This document shows, in pieces, positions 22,311 through 30,324 of a DNA stretch of 32,674 nt. A model generated the notes under the pieces. The model worked only from the letters and a program-made list of their open reading frames with translations, was not told where the DNA came from and searched no databases. This DNA is from Shewanella chilikensis (lineage in GTDB: Bacteria > Pseudomonadota > Gammaproteobacteria > Enterobacterales > Shewanellaceae). The translations under genes were made by a program, and so were the position numbers. Position 1 is the first letter of the stretch. Each line of letters begins with the position of its first letter. Location: assembly GCF_002836945.1 (NCBI RefSeq), contig NZ_NIJM01000046.1:1-32674 (forward strand). Reading direction: 5' to 3'.

Positions 22311-23042
22311 TCAGCAACAGAGCGCCTCCAGCGCCGCCAAAGATGCCAGCTTCTCCCCCTGCATCATGGCGCTATCGGCGTCGACATACTGGTTGATGCC
22401 CTGTTGCACATCTTCACCATACAAGACCACATTGTTGAGCACCGCAGCCACTTCCAGGCCTCTCAGGCGGCCGAGTGTCAACAGCGCAGCTGTTTCCATG
22501 TCGGCCCCCAAGACTCCGAGTCGATGCCAATGACGGCAAATCTCCAGCTCATCATCCCGGTAAAAACTGTCGTGTGAACGCACTATGCCGGAGTGGAAGC
22601 GGCAATCCCGGCGCTGCAAATAGGCCGCCATGGCATTGATAAGCTGCCGACTCGCCAGCGCCGGATAACCGGGCGGCGCATAACAGCCGGAGCCACCGTC
22701 ATCGCGCACTGCGGCCTCCGCCAGAATCAATTCGCCCAAGGCTATCTGCGGTTGCAGCGCGCCGGCGGAGCCGACCCTAATGACACGGCGGGCGCCACAC
22801 TGATACAACTCTTCCAGGGCGATGATCGCCGATGGTGCGCCTATCCCTGTACTGCAAACAGTGACAGCCACGCCTTGGTAAAATCCGCCCATGCTGCGAA
22901 ACTCGCGGTTCTCTGCCAGCAACCGGCCATCGTCCAACAGCGCGGCAATCCGATTGACCCTTTGTGGTTCACCGCAGAGGATCACCCGCTCACTCACCTG
23001 CGCCGGAGACAGACAGATATGCGGCTGTTTATCGGCACTCAT
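22311..23042 (-). CDS. Nucleoside phosphorylase (uridine phosphorylase-like, NP-I family)
   Basis: A 243-aa cytoplasmic enzyme expected to split a nucleoside with phosphate into base and (deoxy)ribose-1-phosphate. Motifs: CGEPQRVNRIAALL (phosphate/ribose site, as GDPxR in Udp), CSTGIGAPSAIIALEEL, RVGSAGALQPQIALGELILA (the R-V-G-S/T-x-G motif) and GADMETAALLTL (Met-Glu ribose-binding pair). The ATG at 23042 is chosen because GGAGG lies ahead and its A is shared with the stop of the pnuC gene (TGATG), so the two proteins are translationally coupled. This strongly suggests that the phosphorylase acts on what the transporter brings in. The base specificity cannot be read from the sequence. Confidence 0.85.
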   Translation of the reverse strand: MSADKQPHICLSPAQVSERVILCGEPQRVNRIAALLDDGRLLAENREFRSMGGFYQGVAVTVCSTGIGAPSAIIALEELYQCGARRVIRVGSAGALQPQIALGELILAEAAVRDDGGSGCYAPPGYPALASRQLINAMAAYLQRRDCRFHSGIVRSHDSFYRDDELEICRHWHRLGVLGADMETAALLTLGRLRGLEVAAVLNNVVLYGEDVQQGINQYVDADSAMMQGEKLASLAALEALCC

Positions 23043-23773
23043 CAGCAAGCCTCCGCCGGACGGCTGCCATTGTCTTTGGCGGTACGCATCCACTGACGGG
23101 TGCCGTTGGCGGCAATAAACAACAGGATAATGTATTCAATCGACAGGGCATAAACCCCCTGGGCGGCATAGATGCCGACACTGACCACATTGATAAGTAC
23201 CCAGAGGATCCAGTTCTCGACATATTTCCGGGTCATCAAAATTTGCGCCACCACAGACAGCACTGTCATCACTGAATCCCAGAAGGGGAAGGCATCCGGC
23301 TCCAGCACAGGCTGGGCCAGCCCGGCACCAAACAGGTTGAGCGTATCGACACTGACCTGGGCAAAGAGAGCAAATACCGGGTCGATATAGACAGTCATCA
23401 GGCCGATGCCCAGCACTGAAACCGCCGCGGTAAAGGCCAGTTTCTGCTTCGACAGCCAACGCACCTTGAGGGTGTCGCCGGTTTGCTGATCCGGCCGGGT
23501 CCAGGCATACCAGCCATAGAGGTTGGCGCAGAAGAAAAACAGTTGCAGCAGCAAGATGCCATAGAGCTGTATTTGATAAAAAATAATCGCAAACAGAGTT
23601 ACATTAACCAATCCAAACAGATAGTTAATCGTTTTTTCCTGGCTGGCAAACCAGATACAGAGCAAACCAAATACTGTGCCCACGGCTTCAATCCATGACA
23701 TGGCATAGCCACTGCCAATGGGAATGTTCACCAGGGTATTGTTGATATCAAACCAGGCGGCAATATCCATCAT
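23042..23773 (-). CDS. PnuC-family vitamin/nucleoside transporter
   Basis: A 243-aa inner-membrane protein of the PnuC family (SWEET-like fold), which carries nicotinamide riboside, thiamin, riboflavin or deoxynucleosides by facilitated diffusion. About seven membrane helices are apparent. Family signatures are WIEAVGTVFGLLCIWFASQE, NLYGWYAW and the C-terminal VENWILWVLINVVSVGIYAA. The charged pair just after helix 1 (QEK) and the W-x3-W motifs are typical of the substrate path. Because it is coupled to a nucleoside phosphorylase and not to NadR or a thiamin kinase, a nucleoside or nicotinamide-riboside cargo that is trapped by phosphorolysis is likely (inference). The start is one of two adjacent ATGs after AGGAAT. 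Confidence 0.88.
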   Translation of the reverse strand: MMDIAAWFDINNTLVNIPIGSGYAMSWIEAVGTVFGLLCIWFASQEKTINYLFGLVNVTLFAIIFYQIQLYGILLLQLFFFCANLYGWYAWTRPDQQTGDTLKVRWLSKQKLAFTAAVSVLGIGLMTVYIDPVFALFAQVSVDTLNLFGAGLAQPVLEPDAFPFWDSVMTVLSVVAQILMTRKYVENWILWVLINVVSVGIYAAQGVYALSIEYIILLFIAANGTRQWMRTAKDNGSRPAEAC

Positions 23774-24086
23774 CTATTCCTTGCATTATTGTGTTTTGCG
23801 CCCATGTAAGCAGATGGCAAAGCTCAAGTTAAGGACATTTGTCCACCTTGGCTGATTTAAGTCACAGCACACAATTATTTGATCTCTTCAGCACGGCGTC
23901 CATGCCGGTCACAGAGGTTCACAATAGAGTTTTTCCACTTTTGGGATTCGCTTTTTTCGATTCGGCAACATTGGGCGCCATGTAACATTTTGGTTAATTC
24001 ACTCAAGTCAGATGTGACTCAGTTCACTTTCCCCTGTTAGGTATCCCGCCATTATTCGGACATACCTTGGAAGCATTTACCCAGCT
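23774..24086. promoter_or_regulatory. Divergent promoter region between pnuC and lysR genes
   Basis: About 313 bases without a gene, AT-richer than its surroundings, shared by the pnuC operon and the LysR regulator. LysR-type proteins often bind next to their own start, but the direct neighbour downstream (the cytochrome) is an equally likely target. A CRP-like site lies at 24013-24028. Confidence 0.55.
24013..24028 (+). promoter_or_regulatory. CRP-like binding site upstream of the lysR gene
   Basis: TGTGACTCAGTTCACT matches TGTGA-N6-TCACA at nine of ten fixed positions and is flanked by A/T on both sides. It is centred about 66 bases before the LysR start codon. In Shewanella, CRP is the main activator of anaerobic respiration, so a CRP site here fits the adjacent multihaem cytochrome. 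By-eye match only. Confidence 0.5.
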
Positions 24087-25058
24087 ATGAAAGATATAAA
24101 ACGACTGGACTATGAATTAATGCAGGTGCTTATCGCCATAGATGAGCATAGAAATTGCCAAAATGCAGCCCATGCATTGAGGATAAGCAATTCGGCTATG
24201 AGCAGGTACCTCAAGCAGCTCAGAGAAATTTTTGATGACACCCTGTACATCCGCCGTGCCAGTGGTTTTATTCCCACCCATAAAGCAAGTCAATTACTGC
24301 CCATGATTAGGGAGTTGTGTCAGCGCTATCAGGAGTTGGAAAATCAGTTCACCGAGTATCAACCGGCCAAGTCACGGGAGCACTTTGTTATTTCCGTTTA
24401 CGATGACTTCAGTCCGATTATTCACAAAATACTCAATAATAAGGTGCGCCCTTTCGCTCCTGACATGAGTTTTGATATTCGAATTCTTTCCCACGAATAC
24501 ACCACAGAACTGGAAAACGGCAATATAGATATTGCCGTGATGTCAGAAAGTTATACCGGCGCCCATTTACAGGGCAATCTATTTGCCGAAGTGAAAAACT
24601 TGTATTTATTGGGCAACCGTAAACATCCTTTCTTGCAGGATAATGTGCAGGTGACTTTGGAAGACCTGTTCAAATACCCTTATTATGAGATGGATAATTT
24701 CTGCGACTTACCCGAGCCTTTAATTGTCTCGGCAGCCAGACGGCGCAACCAGGATTGTGTCATTGCCGGCTCTACCGGGAGTCTGGCCAGCCTCGCCTGT
24801 GTACTGCTGGATATGCCTTACTACTCCATATCCTGCAATCTATTTACCACAGATTATATCGCCAGCTTTCCCAATCTTATTTATAGAAAACTGCCTCTCG
24901 AAATAAGTCAGACGCTTTTAAGCGAAATAAACACCAACAGAGATATAGGCCATTATGTCGTGGTCAGTGATCTAAATAAATCACAGGCCAGAGACTGGCT
25001 TAAGGAGGTATTGATCAGAGAGCTGAAAAGCGAATGGAATAGGGGAAGGTGCAAATAA
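24087..25058 (+). CDS. LysR-family transcriptional regulator
   Basis: A 323-aa regulator with an N-terminal winged helix-turn-helix (about 8-65: LDYELMQVLIAIDEHRNCQN then AAHALRISNSAMSRYLKQLR), a linker helix, and a two-lobed periplasmic-binding-like effector domain (about 95-300), including the FVISVYDDFSP start and NIDIAVMSE. The DNA-binding part is typical of the family. It is transcribed away from pnuC and towards the 11-haem cytochrome, which begins 242 bases downstream; in Shewanella such regulators often sit beside the cytochrome they control, so the cytochrome/porin pair is the likeliest target (inference). The effector is unknown. Confidence 0.88.
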   Translation: MKDIKRLDYELMQVLIAIDEHRNCQNAAHALRISNSAMSRYLKQLREIFDDTLYIRRASGFIPTHKASQLLPMIRELCQRYQELENQFTEYQPAKSREHFVISVYDDFSPIIHKILNNKVRPFAPDMSFDIRILSHEYTTELENGNIDIAVMSESYTGAHLQGNLFAEVKNLYLLGNRKHPFLQDNVQVTLEDLFKYPYYEMDNFCDLPEPLIVSAARRRNQDCVIAGSTGSLASLACVLLDMPYYSISCNLFTTDYIASFPNLIYRKLPLEISQTLLSEINTNRDIGHYVVVSDLNKSQARDWLKEVLIRELKSEWNRGRCK

Positions 25059-25300
25059 GTCCTAGTGGCACTCTGACTTGCACAGCTGCTGGCATTCAAG
25101 GCATCTGACTGAAGGCATGCCGGGGCCTGTCAAAGTCGGATAACGCAGAAAGCCGATTGCTGTGAAAGCCCCGAAGGGCACACATGAGGCTTGTTCGCAC
25201 CTTCCCAGGAAAACCCAACTCATAACAAAAAGTCTCCCGGAATGAACAATGGCAAGAGTTCGCTCTTGTCAGGGGGAGCTATTACCTAAGGGATAACAAG

Positions 25301-26650
25301 ATGAAACCAAAAATACTGAATATGGCCACATATTCGGCAGGGTTGGCTGCGCTCCTTTGTCTGCTGGGACAAGGGGTTCAGGCGGCAGACAGCTGCCTGA
25401 ATTGTCACAGTGATCAAGCCAAATTACAGACGCTGATAAAGCAACATCAGTTGGAAAAAGAGTCGCTCTCCGTCGAGCAACAATCTCTGCAACTTTTGGT
25501 AAGCCAAACAGATATGGGCAGCCATGCCGAACTCGGCTGTCGCGACTGCCACAGCAAGGCCGACAAACCAGGGGGCAGAGCCTGGCACCCAGGCGTTCTG
25601 GCCGATCCCAGTGCCGATGGCGGCAGTGTCTGTGGCGACTGCCATGGTGAGGAGATGATTACCAACTTCCGCCACTCACTGCACTTCACTGTCAATGGTG
25701 TCGCCAAGGGCTTGATGGAAAGATTGCAGCAGACCCCAGAGCGGGCCCAGTTGTTTGAACAGATGCACAACGGTGAAGAAGGCTGTGCCAGTTGCCACGC
25801 AACTTGCGGCCAGTGCCATGTCAGTGCTCCCGACTTCGCCGGTGGCGGCCTTTTGAACAAGCACGCCTTTATCGGTACACCGGATCCGGTCAAAACCTGT
25901 GAAACCTGTCACTATGAAAATGCCGAGCAGCACAAAGAGCAAGATGTGCACGTCACCAAGCACAATATGAGCTGTATCGACTGTCACAGTGCCCAGCAGG
26001 AATTCCACGGTCGGGACATCAAGCAGATCCCCGAAGGCAGACTCTACAGCGAAGGCCCGGACAGCAACAAAACCGGCCCTTACGAGCAGACTCAGAAACG
26101 CGACATTATCGTGGTGAAATGTGAAGACTGCCACCAGGATAAAGTCGCCGATCACACCGAACTTCTGAGCGGTAAGGCATCGCCCATAGATCACAATGCC
26201 AAGCTGAAGTGTACCGCCTGCCACACCCAGCCCTACAGCAACTGCTTCGGTTGCCACCAGGACGACACCTTGTCTGTGGGCAACTGGCAGAGTCTCAAGA
26301 CAGCCGAGACTCCGGAGCAGAACATCAAGCTGGGGCTCAGCATAGCCAATGATAAAAACAGCAAGCTGATCCCGCTGAGCCATTCGGCCGGGATCAGTAT
26401 CGATGCCGGGGTCAAGGTGGATCTCAAAGATCCGGCCACCAAATCCTATTGGGTGCCCTTTTCTACTCACTTTACCGCCAAGAACCCTCTGGCGACCAAG
26501 CAGGCACGCGAAAGTGGGCGCATGTGTGAAAACTGCCACAACACTGATGAGGATATCTTCCTCAAAGAAAGTGACGTTCATCTGGGAGAGACAGATCCCG
26601 TCTCCGAAAGCCAATGGATAGTCCCTAAAGAACGTTTACCCAAACACTGA
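25301..26650 (+). CDS. Periplasmic 11-haem c-type cytochrome
   Basis: A 449-aa secreted electron-transfer protein with eleven CXXCH haem-attachment motifs: CLNCH, CRDCH, CGDCH, CASCH, CGQCH, CETCH, CIDCH, CEDCH, CTACH, CFGCH and CENCH. Two of them are nearly fused (CASCHATCGQCH). The signal peptide covers about residues 1-28 (cut near VQA-AD) and has no lipobox, so the protein is periplasmic and not an outer-membrane lipoprotein like OmcA or UndA. A haem-poor stretch of about 110 residues precedes the last haem. No CxxCK or long-spaced haem site is visible, so it is not an evident nitrite or sulfite reductase; its partner or terminal acceptor is unknown. The ATG at 25301 follows AAGGGATAACAAG. 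It is followed 15 bases later by the TorF-like gene. Confidence 0.92.
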   Translation: MKPKILNMATYSAGLAALLCLLGQGVQAADSCLNCHSDQAKLQTLIKQHQLEKESLSVEQQSLQLLVSQTDMGSHAELGCRDCHSKADKPGGRAWHPGVLADPSADGGSVCGDCHGEEMITNFRHSLHFTVNGVAKGLMERLQQTPERAQLFEQMHNGEEGCASCHATCGQCHVSAPDFAGGGLLNKHAFIGTPDPVKTCETCHYENAEQHKEQDVHVTKHNMSCIDCHSAQQEFHGRDIKQIPEGRLYSEGPDSNKTGPYEQTQKRDIIVVKCEDCHQDKVADHTELLSGKASPIDHNAKLKCTACHTQPYSNCFGCHQDDTLSVGNWQSLKTAETPEQNIKLGLSIANDKNSKLIPLSHSAGISIDAGVKVDLKDPATKSYWVPFSTHFTAKNPLATKQARESGRMCENCHNTDEDIFLKESDVHLGETDPVSESQWIVPKERLPKH

Positions 26651-26665
26651 GCCCAGGAGCCGAAT

Positions 26666-27340
26666 ATGAAACATAAGATGATAATCAGTTTACTGCTGTG
26701 CGGTCTTGGCAGTATGCAATACGCGCAGGCCCAGGAAAGCGCCTTTCAGACCTCAGGAGTGATCATGGGGCTGAGCAACTATCTGTGGCGCGGCCTGACC
26801 ATCAGCGACGACAAACCCTCACTGCAGGCCGATATCATGTTGGAACATGAGACAGGTTTCTATGCCGGGGTCTCCTTTGAAACCTATAGGTATCAAGGCG
26901 ATGAAGGCATAGAAAAAGACTATGAAATCGACTACTACGCGGGTTACTACCTGACGGTCAACGACGAATTGGGCTTTGGCTTCAATGCCATGCGTTACAC
27001 CTATGGCGACAGTCACTCCAATCTCGAATACACACTGTCCATGGACTACAACAGCTTAAACTTGGCGCTCAACTATGATCAGGACTTTGAAACCTGGTAC
27101 AGCGAGGCCAATTATGCGCTGCCGCTGGCACAATATGGCGAGCTGGTGATCCATGGCGGCTATTACTTCGATGCCGAAACCATGGGCTTTGAAGATAAGG
27201 GGGAACTGCAAGACAGCGCCTACGATCTGGCGCTGCGCTACAGCTATCCCCTGTTGTCACAGTTGGATCTGCTGCTGGAAGCCAGTTATCAGGAGTTTGA
27301 GCACGACCACTATATGATAGGACTCGCGTTCAACTTCTAA
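26666..27340 (+). CDS. TorF-family (TIGR02001-like) outer-membrane protein
   Basis: A 224-aa protein with a signal peptide (cut near AQA-QE) and a series of amphipathic beta-strands rich in Tyr and Asp. The start of the mature part, SGVIMGLSNYLWRGLTISDD, is the signature of the TorF/TIGR02001 group, and the protein ends in a Phe (GLAFNF) as barrel proteins do. The predicted role is a small outer-membrane barrel, perhaps letting a substrate reach the periplasmic cytochrome. It is only 15 bases downstream of the cytochrome gene, so the two form an operon, ended by the terminator at 27400. The family's exact function is not established. Confidence 0.85.
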   Translation: MKHKMIISLLLCGLGSMQYAQAQESAFQTSGVIMGLSNYLWRGLTISDDKPSLQADIMLEHETGFYAGVSFETYRYQGDEGIEKDYEIDYYAGYYLTVNDELGFGFNAMRYTYGDSHSNLEYTLSMDYNSLNLALNYDQDFETWYSEANYALPLAQYGELVIHGGYYFDAETMGFEDKGELQDSAYDLALRYSYPLLSQLDLLLEASYQEFEHDHYMIGLAFNF

Positions 27341-27399
27341 TCAAACTAGTTAACGACTAATTCCTCACCATAATAATAATTAGCAACTCCCAAACTCTT

Positions 27400-27427
27400 G
27401 CCCCGCCCCTGCAGCGGGGCTTTTTTT
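27400..27427 (+). terminator. Rho-independent terminator after the cytochrome/TorF operon
   Basis: GCCCCGC (27400-27406) pairs with GCGGGGC (27414-27420) around a seven-base loop and is followed by seven T (27421-27427). It also separates the convergent SWIM-protein operon. Confidence 0.9.
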
Positions 27428-27436
27428 AGGTTCATA

Positions 27437-29218
27437 CTAGCCTTCCGGGTAATGCACCGGCTTGATCAGACACATGGCGAGCATTTTCTCGGCGCAATAG
27501 GCGGCGCGCAGATAGTCCCGCGCTTTAGCTCCCTTAAGGTTGTGACTCAGCGTCATCAGCCCGAGACGCTCGGCCCTTTGCGCCAATGTTGGCCTTGGTG
27601 TCGGCAGGCCATCGGCCAGCTCATCCAGCACCCCATGCAGGGTTTGCTGCATCAGGCCAAGGCACGGCTGCGGCGCCTGGGGTGCTGACGGCTCGGCCAG
27701 CGCCTGCGCGAGTAGTTGCTGGTCGCCGGATTGGGGCAAGGTATCGAAAAAGAGGCTGAACCAGTTATTGAGCAGCAGGGACACAGGCCGCAGGTATAAG
27801 TGGCTGGCGGTGCGCTCGATGCGCGCCACTATCAGCTCGGGTACCCGCTCGCCCAGCAACTCCAGATTGGTCACGGCTCTTTGACTCAACTTGTTGTAAG
27901 GCAGCGAGAAACTCAGCAGCGCCCGCTCCCTGTCCCAATAGTGCAATTCCATACACTGACTGGCCTGATTGAAACCACTCAGGTAGAGACCGCTCGGCCG
28001 GAAACACAGGTACTCCTGTTGCCAGTCTATTTCGTCGGCAACAGAGAGACTCACTGGCTCCAGCGGTTTGGTCGCTGGGTAGACCCGGGTATCCTGCAAA
28101 CGCCGCAGGCGCCCCCAGGCATTGAGTTCGGCCTGAGCCAGGGTTTGGGTCTTACCCTGCCACCCCAAGGCCGACGGCGCGCCTGCCAGCATGGGCAGAC
28201 CGCGAAATACACTGGCATAATCCAGCTGCTGCTCGGCTTTGGGGCGGCTCTCGGCCAGGGTGATAAAACGCCCCTGCTCATCCTGCAATACCTGAGTCAC
28301 ACCATGGGCGCCCCCTTCGCTCTGCCAGGGGAAAGCGCCCAGCCCCAGCACCTGCTCCGGCGCTTGTTGATAGGGTCTTTGCGTCTGTGGCTGGCTGCCT
28401 TCCAGAGCCGCCAAGGAGCGGGCCAGACAGCTGAGCAGCAATTTTCTATCCCTGACGCCTTGGCCCGAGACATATTTCTCCAGCGTGCCATGCAGCTGTT
28501 TCAAAGCGGTCAGCGGCAGATTCTGCCTGTCCATGGGCACCAGCAGAAGTTCCAGCTCTACCAGGGATGAGGGCCGCAACCTCTCGATGCCGAGCTCAGT
28601 CATCTGCTCCAGCAACTTAAGGCAACGGCTCTTTAACTGATCGCGGCTCTGCTGCCCCAGATACTGCAACTGCGCCTGCTCATCGAGCAGCCATTGCGGC
28701 CATTCAAAGGCGATGGCCTGCTCACGGCAATAGAGCCAGACGGCGAGCAGCGCATAACGCTGCGCCTCTTCGGTGCAGATAATATCCTGCAGCCCCTGTA
28801 CGCACCGAAAATACAGCTGCTGCCCCTGCAGTTCGACGCAGACTGTGCCTTGCGAAAGCTTAATATCCGCCGCCCAGCGGCGCTGACTCTGCTGGTACAG
28901 ACGGCGAACCTGAGCCTTGCCGGCATCATTCAAAAGCTCGGCCAGATGGAGTTCCACCCGGGGCGGCTCTTCGACGCGAGTCTCAGGGGATGCGGGCCGC
29001 TCCAGCAGATAAAGCGCCGCAGCCACTATGTGTTTACACAGGCCGGAGGCGCCGCAATCACAGCGACTGGCGAGCGGGTTATCCCAATCCAGCAGCCCCT
29101 TTTGCCCTTCAAACTCAAAGCCATAATCCAGCATCTGCGGCTGGCTTTTCTCCAACGCCTTGCGGGCCCGGCGCACCAAACCTGCACTACCTAGGCTGGT
29201 GAGTATGGTTTCATTCAT
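27437..29218 (-). CDS. yehQ: SWIM zinc-finger protein (YehQ-like)
   Basis: A 593-aa cytoplasmic protein with a SWIM zinc finger near its N-terminus: Cys53, Cys55, Cys61 and His63 in RCDCGASGLCKH (CxCx5CxH). The rest is long, Gln/Leu-rich and helical, with no enzymatic motif I can identify. SWIM fingers bind DNA or proteins. The ATG at 29218 overlaps the stop of the VWA gene by four bases (ATGA), showing translational coupling. By order and content it corresponds to yehQ in the E. coli yehL-yehM-yehP-yehQ cluster; function in any organism is unclear to my knowledge. It is the last gene of the operon. Confidence 0.8.
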   Translation of the reverse strand: MNETILTSLGSAGLVRRARKALEKSQPQMLDYGFEFEGQKGLLDWDNPLASRCDCGASGLCKHIVAAALYLLERPASPETRVEEPPRVELHLAELLNDAGKAQVRRLYQQSQRRWAADIKLSQGTVCVELQGQQLYFRCVQGLQDIICTEEAQRYALLAVWLYCREQAIAFEWPQWLLDEQAQLQYLGQQSRDQLKSRCLKLLEQMTELGIERLRPSSLVELELLLVPMDRQNLPLTALKQLHGTLEKYVSGQGVRDRKLLLSCLARSLAALEGSQPQTQRPYQQAPEQVLGLGAFPWQSEGGAHGVTQVLQDEQGRFITLAESRPKAEQQLDYASVFRGLPMLAGAPSALGWQGKTQTLAQAELNAWGRLRRLQDTRVYPATKPLEPVSLSVADEIDWQQEYLCFRPSGLYLSGFNQASQCMELHYWDRERALLSFSLPYNKLSQRAVTNLELLGERVPELIVARIERTASHLYLRPVSLLLNNWFSLFFDTLPQSGDQQLLAQALAEPSAPQAPQPCLGLMQQTLHGVLDELADGLPTPRPTLAQRAERLGLMTLSHNLKGAKARDYLRAAYCAEKMLAMCLIKPVHYPEG

Positions 29219-30324
29219 CGGCGTAGCCCCATAGTCAGCGCCAGCCATTCGGCAAAGTTATCCGGGCTGAGTGAGCCTATCTCCATCCCCAGGCGCTGCA
29301 GGTTATCGGTGCTAAAAGTGCTATAGAAAGGCTCGGCATCGTGATTCATGGCGGTCATCCCCAGCATCTTGATACCACTGTCTATCATCCCCTGGGCCTG
29401 GGCCAGCAAGGCCTGCATCGAACCGCCCTCTTCAAAGTCGGACACGGTTGCCACCACAGAGCGCCCCGGCTCGGAGCAGAGTTGCTGACAATAGCGCCAG
29501 GCCTGGGAGATTAGGGTGCCGCCGCCCAACTGGCAATTCAGCAACACTGACACGGGATCTTGGGCCTGCTCACTCAAATCCACCACTTGGGTGTCGAACA
29601 CCACCAGCGACAACTTCACCGCTGGCAAGCGGGTCAGGATCCCGGCGATCACTGCCGAGTAAATCAGCGAAGTCGCCATGGAGCCGGACTGATCTATGCA
29701 GAGCACTATGTGCCAGGGCAATTGGTGCTGCTGACGGGCATGGAAATAGACCCGCTCGAAACAGACCTTCTCGCCATCAAAATGCTTGAGGTTACGGCGA
29801 ATACTGGTCTGCCAGTCCAGATTGGCCAGCCGTTTCACCGGACTGTGGGCCTGGCGGTTGAGCCTGCCACTCAAGTTGTTGATATAGGTCGGCCGCAGGC
29901 GACGCAGCAACTCCTCGACCACTCCCTGAATAATTCGCTCTACCTGTTGCCGAATGGCCGGCTTGTGATGGGCATTGAGTTTCAGCAACTGCTTCAGCAC
30001 CCCCATACTGGGAGTGATCTTTTCCAGCACCTGCGGCTGCTGCAACACCTGATGCAACCCAAAGCGCTCGACCGCATCTGACTGCAGCCTGTCGTTGACC
30101 GAACGGGGAAACAGGGTCTCCGCCGCCTCCAGCCAGTTGGTCACTGCCAACTCGCTTTCCCCCAAGCCAGCGCTTACCTTGAAGCCACGCTGCAGCTGGC
30201 CCTCCTGATAGAGCTGCTGCAACACCTCATCCTGTTGCTGTTGCCGGGAGCTGAGACGGGTATCAAGCGCGTTGGCATAGCGCCCCAACACCAGACGCCA
30301 GCGCTGCTTCAGTTGCTCATCCAT
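29215..30324 (-). CDS. yehP: VWA-domain protein (YehP-like)
   Basis: A 369-aa protein whose C-terminal half (about 200-365) is a von Willebrand A domain with a MIDAS metal site: DQSGSM near residue 208, and the later VATVSDFEEGGSM Asp. The N-terminal half is helical and Arg/Gln-rich. VWA proteins of this type work as partners of MoxR AAA ATPases in assembly or remodelling of protein or metal-containing complexes. It overlaps the DUF5682 gene by 16 bases upstream and the SWIM gene by four bases downstream, so all three should be made together. The start at 30324 gives MDEQLKQRWRLVLGRYA. Confidence 0.85.
   Translation of the reverse strand: MDEQLKQRWRLVLGRYANALDTRLSSRQQQQDEVLQQLYQEGQLQRGFKVSAGLGESELAVTNWLEAAETLFPRSVNDRLQSDAVERFGLHQVLQQPQVLEKITPSMGVLKQLLKLNAHHKPAIRQQVERIIQGVVEELLRRLRPTYINNLSGRLNRQAHSPVKRLANLDWQTSIRRNLKHFDGEKVCFERVYFHARQQHQLPWHIVLCIDQSGSMATSLIYSAVIAGILTRLPAVKLSLVVFDTQVVDLSEQAQDPVSVLLNCQLGGGTLISQAWRYCQQLCSEPGRSVVATVSDFEEGGSMQALLAQAQGMIDSGIKMLGMTAMNHDAEPFYSTFSTDNLQRLGMEIGSLSPDNFAEWLALTMGLRR

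Noticed and set aside
25676..26614. 312-codon minus-strand open frame inside the cytochrome gene
   Set aside because: Antisense of repeated CXXCH codons; no family features and no ribosome-binding site.
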